Part shown: positions 62,777 through 64,000 of the stretch, piece after piece
Layout of the letters: each line of letters starts with the position of its first letter
Position numbering within the stretch: the first letter of the stretch is position 1
Origin: Sphingomonas sp. S1-29
Lineage (GTDB): Bacteria > Pseudomonadota > Alphaproteobacteria > Sphingomonadales > Sphingomonadaceae
NCBI RefSeq assembly: GCF_026167545.1
Contig: NZ_CP110678.1
Location: forward strand, 1,237,501 to 1,301,500
DNA length: 64,000 bases
Reading direction: 5' to 3'
Position numbers and translations under genes: made by a program
The notes under the pieces: model-generated
The model's database searches: none
What the model was told of the DNA's origin: nothing
Seen by the model: the letters and a program-made list of their open reading frames with translations, nothing else

Positions 62777-64000
62777 ATGCCAAAGCATTCGACATCGATC
62801 CTGGCCATTTTAGCGGTGGTAATGGCGCCGGCCTTCTTGCCCGTTTCAGCGCATGCGCAGGACAAGATCATGTCGAACCAGGACTGGTGGCCGAACCGCC
62901 TAGATCTCAGCCCGCTGCGCCGGGACGATGCAGGTGCCAACCCCTACGGCGCCGATTTCGACTATGCCGCCGAATTCGCCACGCTCGACCTTGACGCGGT
63001 GAAGCGCGACATTGCCAAACTCCTGACCACTTCGCAGCCATGGTGGCCCGCCGACTATGGCAATTATGGTCCACTATTCATCCGCATGGCCTGGCACAGC
63101 GCGGGGACCTACCGCGTCGGCGATGGGCGCGGCGGCGGGGGCGGCGGTGAACAACGATTCGAACCGCTCAATTCCTGGCCCGACAATGTTAGCCTCGACA
63201 AGGCCCGCCGACTCGTGTGGCCGATCAAGCAGAAATATGGCCGCAAACTGTCATGGGGCGACCTCATGGTGCTGACGGGCAATGTTGCGCTCGAGAATAT
63301 GGGCTTCAAGACGATCGGCTTCGCCGGCGGCCGCGTCGATTCCTGGCAGCCCGATCTGGTCTTTTGGGGCCCCGAATCCAAATTCCTTGCCGCCGATCGC
63401 TTTGACAAGGACGGCAACCTCAAAGGCCCGCTCGCGGCCACCCAAATGGGGCTGATCTACGTCAATCCCGAAGGGCCCGGCGGCAACCCCGACCCGATCG
63501 CCGCGGCCAAGGCGATCCGGATCGCCTTCGGCAATATGGCGATGAACGATGAGGAAACCGTCGCGCTGATCGCCGGCGGGCATACCTTCGGCAAGGCACA
63601 TGGCGCACACAAACCCGCCGATTGCGTCGGCACCGATCCCGCCGGTGGCGGCGTCGAACAGCAGGGCCTGGGCTGGGACAATAAATGCGGCAAGGGCAAT
63701 GCCGAGGATACCGTCACCAGCGGTCTAGAGGGCGCATGGTCGGCCAGCCCGATCGCGTTCACGACGCAATTTTTCGACAATCTGTTCGGGTTCGACTGGG
63801 TGAAGACCAAGAGCCCGGCAGGCGCGGTCCAGTGGATCCCCACCACCCAATTCGCCGCCAGGCTGGTACCCGACGCGCATGTCGAAGGCAGGCGTCACGC
63901 ACCGATCATGTTCACCACCGATATCGCACTCAAGGAAGACCCGGGCTTCCGCGCGATCTCCAGGCGCTTCCACGAGAATCCCAACGCCTTCGCCAAAGCC
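62777..64000 (+). CDS. katG: Catalase-peroxidase with signal peptide (3' end outside window)
   Basis: Open for 408 codons to the window edge (family ~730). Signal peptide [24 protein letters not shown] precedes the KatG start ([15 protein letters not shown]). Active site [10 protein letters not shown] (distal Trp, His, Arg), Tyr in GLIYVNPEG and Met in [10 protein letters not shown] as the Trp-Tyr-Met crosslink, proximal His in [15 protein letters not shown]. The ATG at 62777 has AGGGA upstream. Most KatG are cytosolic; exported forms (KatP-like) act on external peroxide. Confidence 0.93.
   Translation, partial: MPKHSTSILAILAVVMAPAFLPVSAHAQDKIMSNQDWWPNRLDLSPLRRDDAGANPYGADFDYAAEFATLDLDAVKRDIAKLLTTSQPWWPADYGNYGPLFIRMAWHSAGTYRVGDGRGGGGGGEQRFEPLNSWPDNVSLDKARRLVWPIKQKYGRKLSWGDLMVLTGNVALENMGFKTIGFAGGRVDSWQPDLVFWGPESKFLAADRFDKDGNLKGPLAATQMGLIYVNPEGPGGNPDPIAAAKAIRIAFGNMAMNDEETVALIAGGHTFGKAHGAHKPADCVGTDPAGGGVEQQGLGWDNKCGKGNAEDTVTSGLEGAWSASPIAFTTQFFDNLFGFDWVKTKSPAGAVQWIPTTQFAARLVPDAHVEGRRHAPIMFTTDIALKEDPGFRAISRRFHENPNAFAKA

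Noticed and set aside
1..64000. CRISPR arrays, rRNA or tRNA genes, replication origin
   Set aside because: No regularly spaced direct repeats, no tRNA cloverleaf or rRNA segment, and no DnaA-box cluster was noticed on reading; a covariance-model scan would be needed to exclude a tRNA fully.

Overview
The window reads as chromosomal DNA of a high-GC alphaproteobacterium, most likely a member of the Sphingomonadales. The evidence is: an imuA-imuB-dnaE2 SOS mutagenesis operon behind a GTTC-N7-GTTC LexA box of the alphaproteobacterial type, several TonB-dependent receptors, tandem DUF4139 proteins, a ccoNOQP-GHIS operon, very dense gene packing with ATGA/GTGA overlaps, and palindromic intergenic repeats of the kind common in this order. 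The assignment is inference; no rRNA or tRNA gene is present to confirm it.

Layout. 1-4060: SOS translesion operon on the minus strand, with dnaE2 cut by the window edge. 4140-7121: tyrosine catabolism (hpd, hmgA, a small Rieske protein). 7137-13105: housekeeping and hypothetical genes (two divergent L,D-transpeptidases, NAD synthetase, an RBBP9-like protein lacking its nucleophile, a VOC protein). 13224-20160: a glycan-utilisation island, largely decayed (two GH43 remnants on opposite strands, another hydrolase remnant, a GH92 with a large internal deletion) around an intact TonB receptor and a YdcF-type protein. 20678-24739: two tandem DUF4139 proteins and a small periplasmic protein. 24882-25500: an mgtC remnant between two solitary IS6-type ends. 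25468-33327: the complete cbb3 oxidase structural and assembly operon, preceded by hemA and ompW remnants. 34239-35586: an alpha/beta hydrolase and a frameshifted TspO-like gene. 35932-43399: a two-component system followed by a CzcCBA-type metal RND pump. 43541-53345: a sulfide/persulfide detoxification divergon. 53480-56106: paired CNNM/CBS membrane proteins. 56192-57313: a TonB receptor remnant abutting an IS6-family transposase remnant. 57577-58059: small heat-shock protein. 59205-61728: a multihaem cytochrome, membrane cytochrome b and flavin/[2Fe-2S] reductase operon. 61769-64000: a VIT-family transporter and the start of an exported catalase-peroxidase.

The most coherent system is the sulfur divergon. 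On the minus strand are an RND adaptor, an RND pump and a two-cysteine ArsR regulator of the SqrR/BigR type. On the plus strand are a sulfide:quinone reductase, a DUF2892 protein, a TolC-family protein, a persulfide dioxygenase, a DUF442 sulfurtransferase-like protein and a TauE/SafE exporter. Nested palindromes lie between the two arms. A tripartite efflux pump split across the two arms of a sulfide-responsive divergon is the part least explained by standard knowledge.

A second candidate is the three-gene redox module at 59205-61728. Its 8-haem c-type cytochrome, membrane cytochrome and NAD(P)H:flavin/ferredoxin-like reductase look like one electron path across the inner membrane, with no obvious terminal substrate.

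Several loci show how repeats reshape genes. A palindromic repeat lies in frame inside dnaE2, and an IS6-type end supplies the last residues and stop codon of ccoS. At least four sites carry the same IS6-type end, only one of them with transposase sequence attached.
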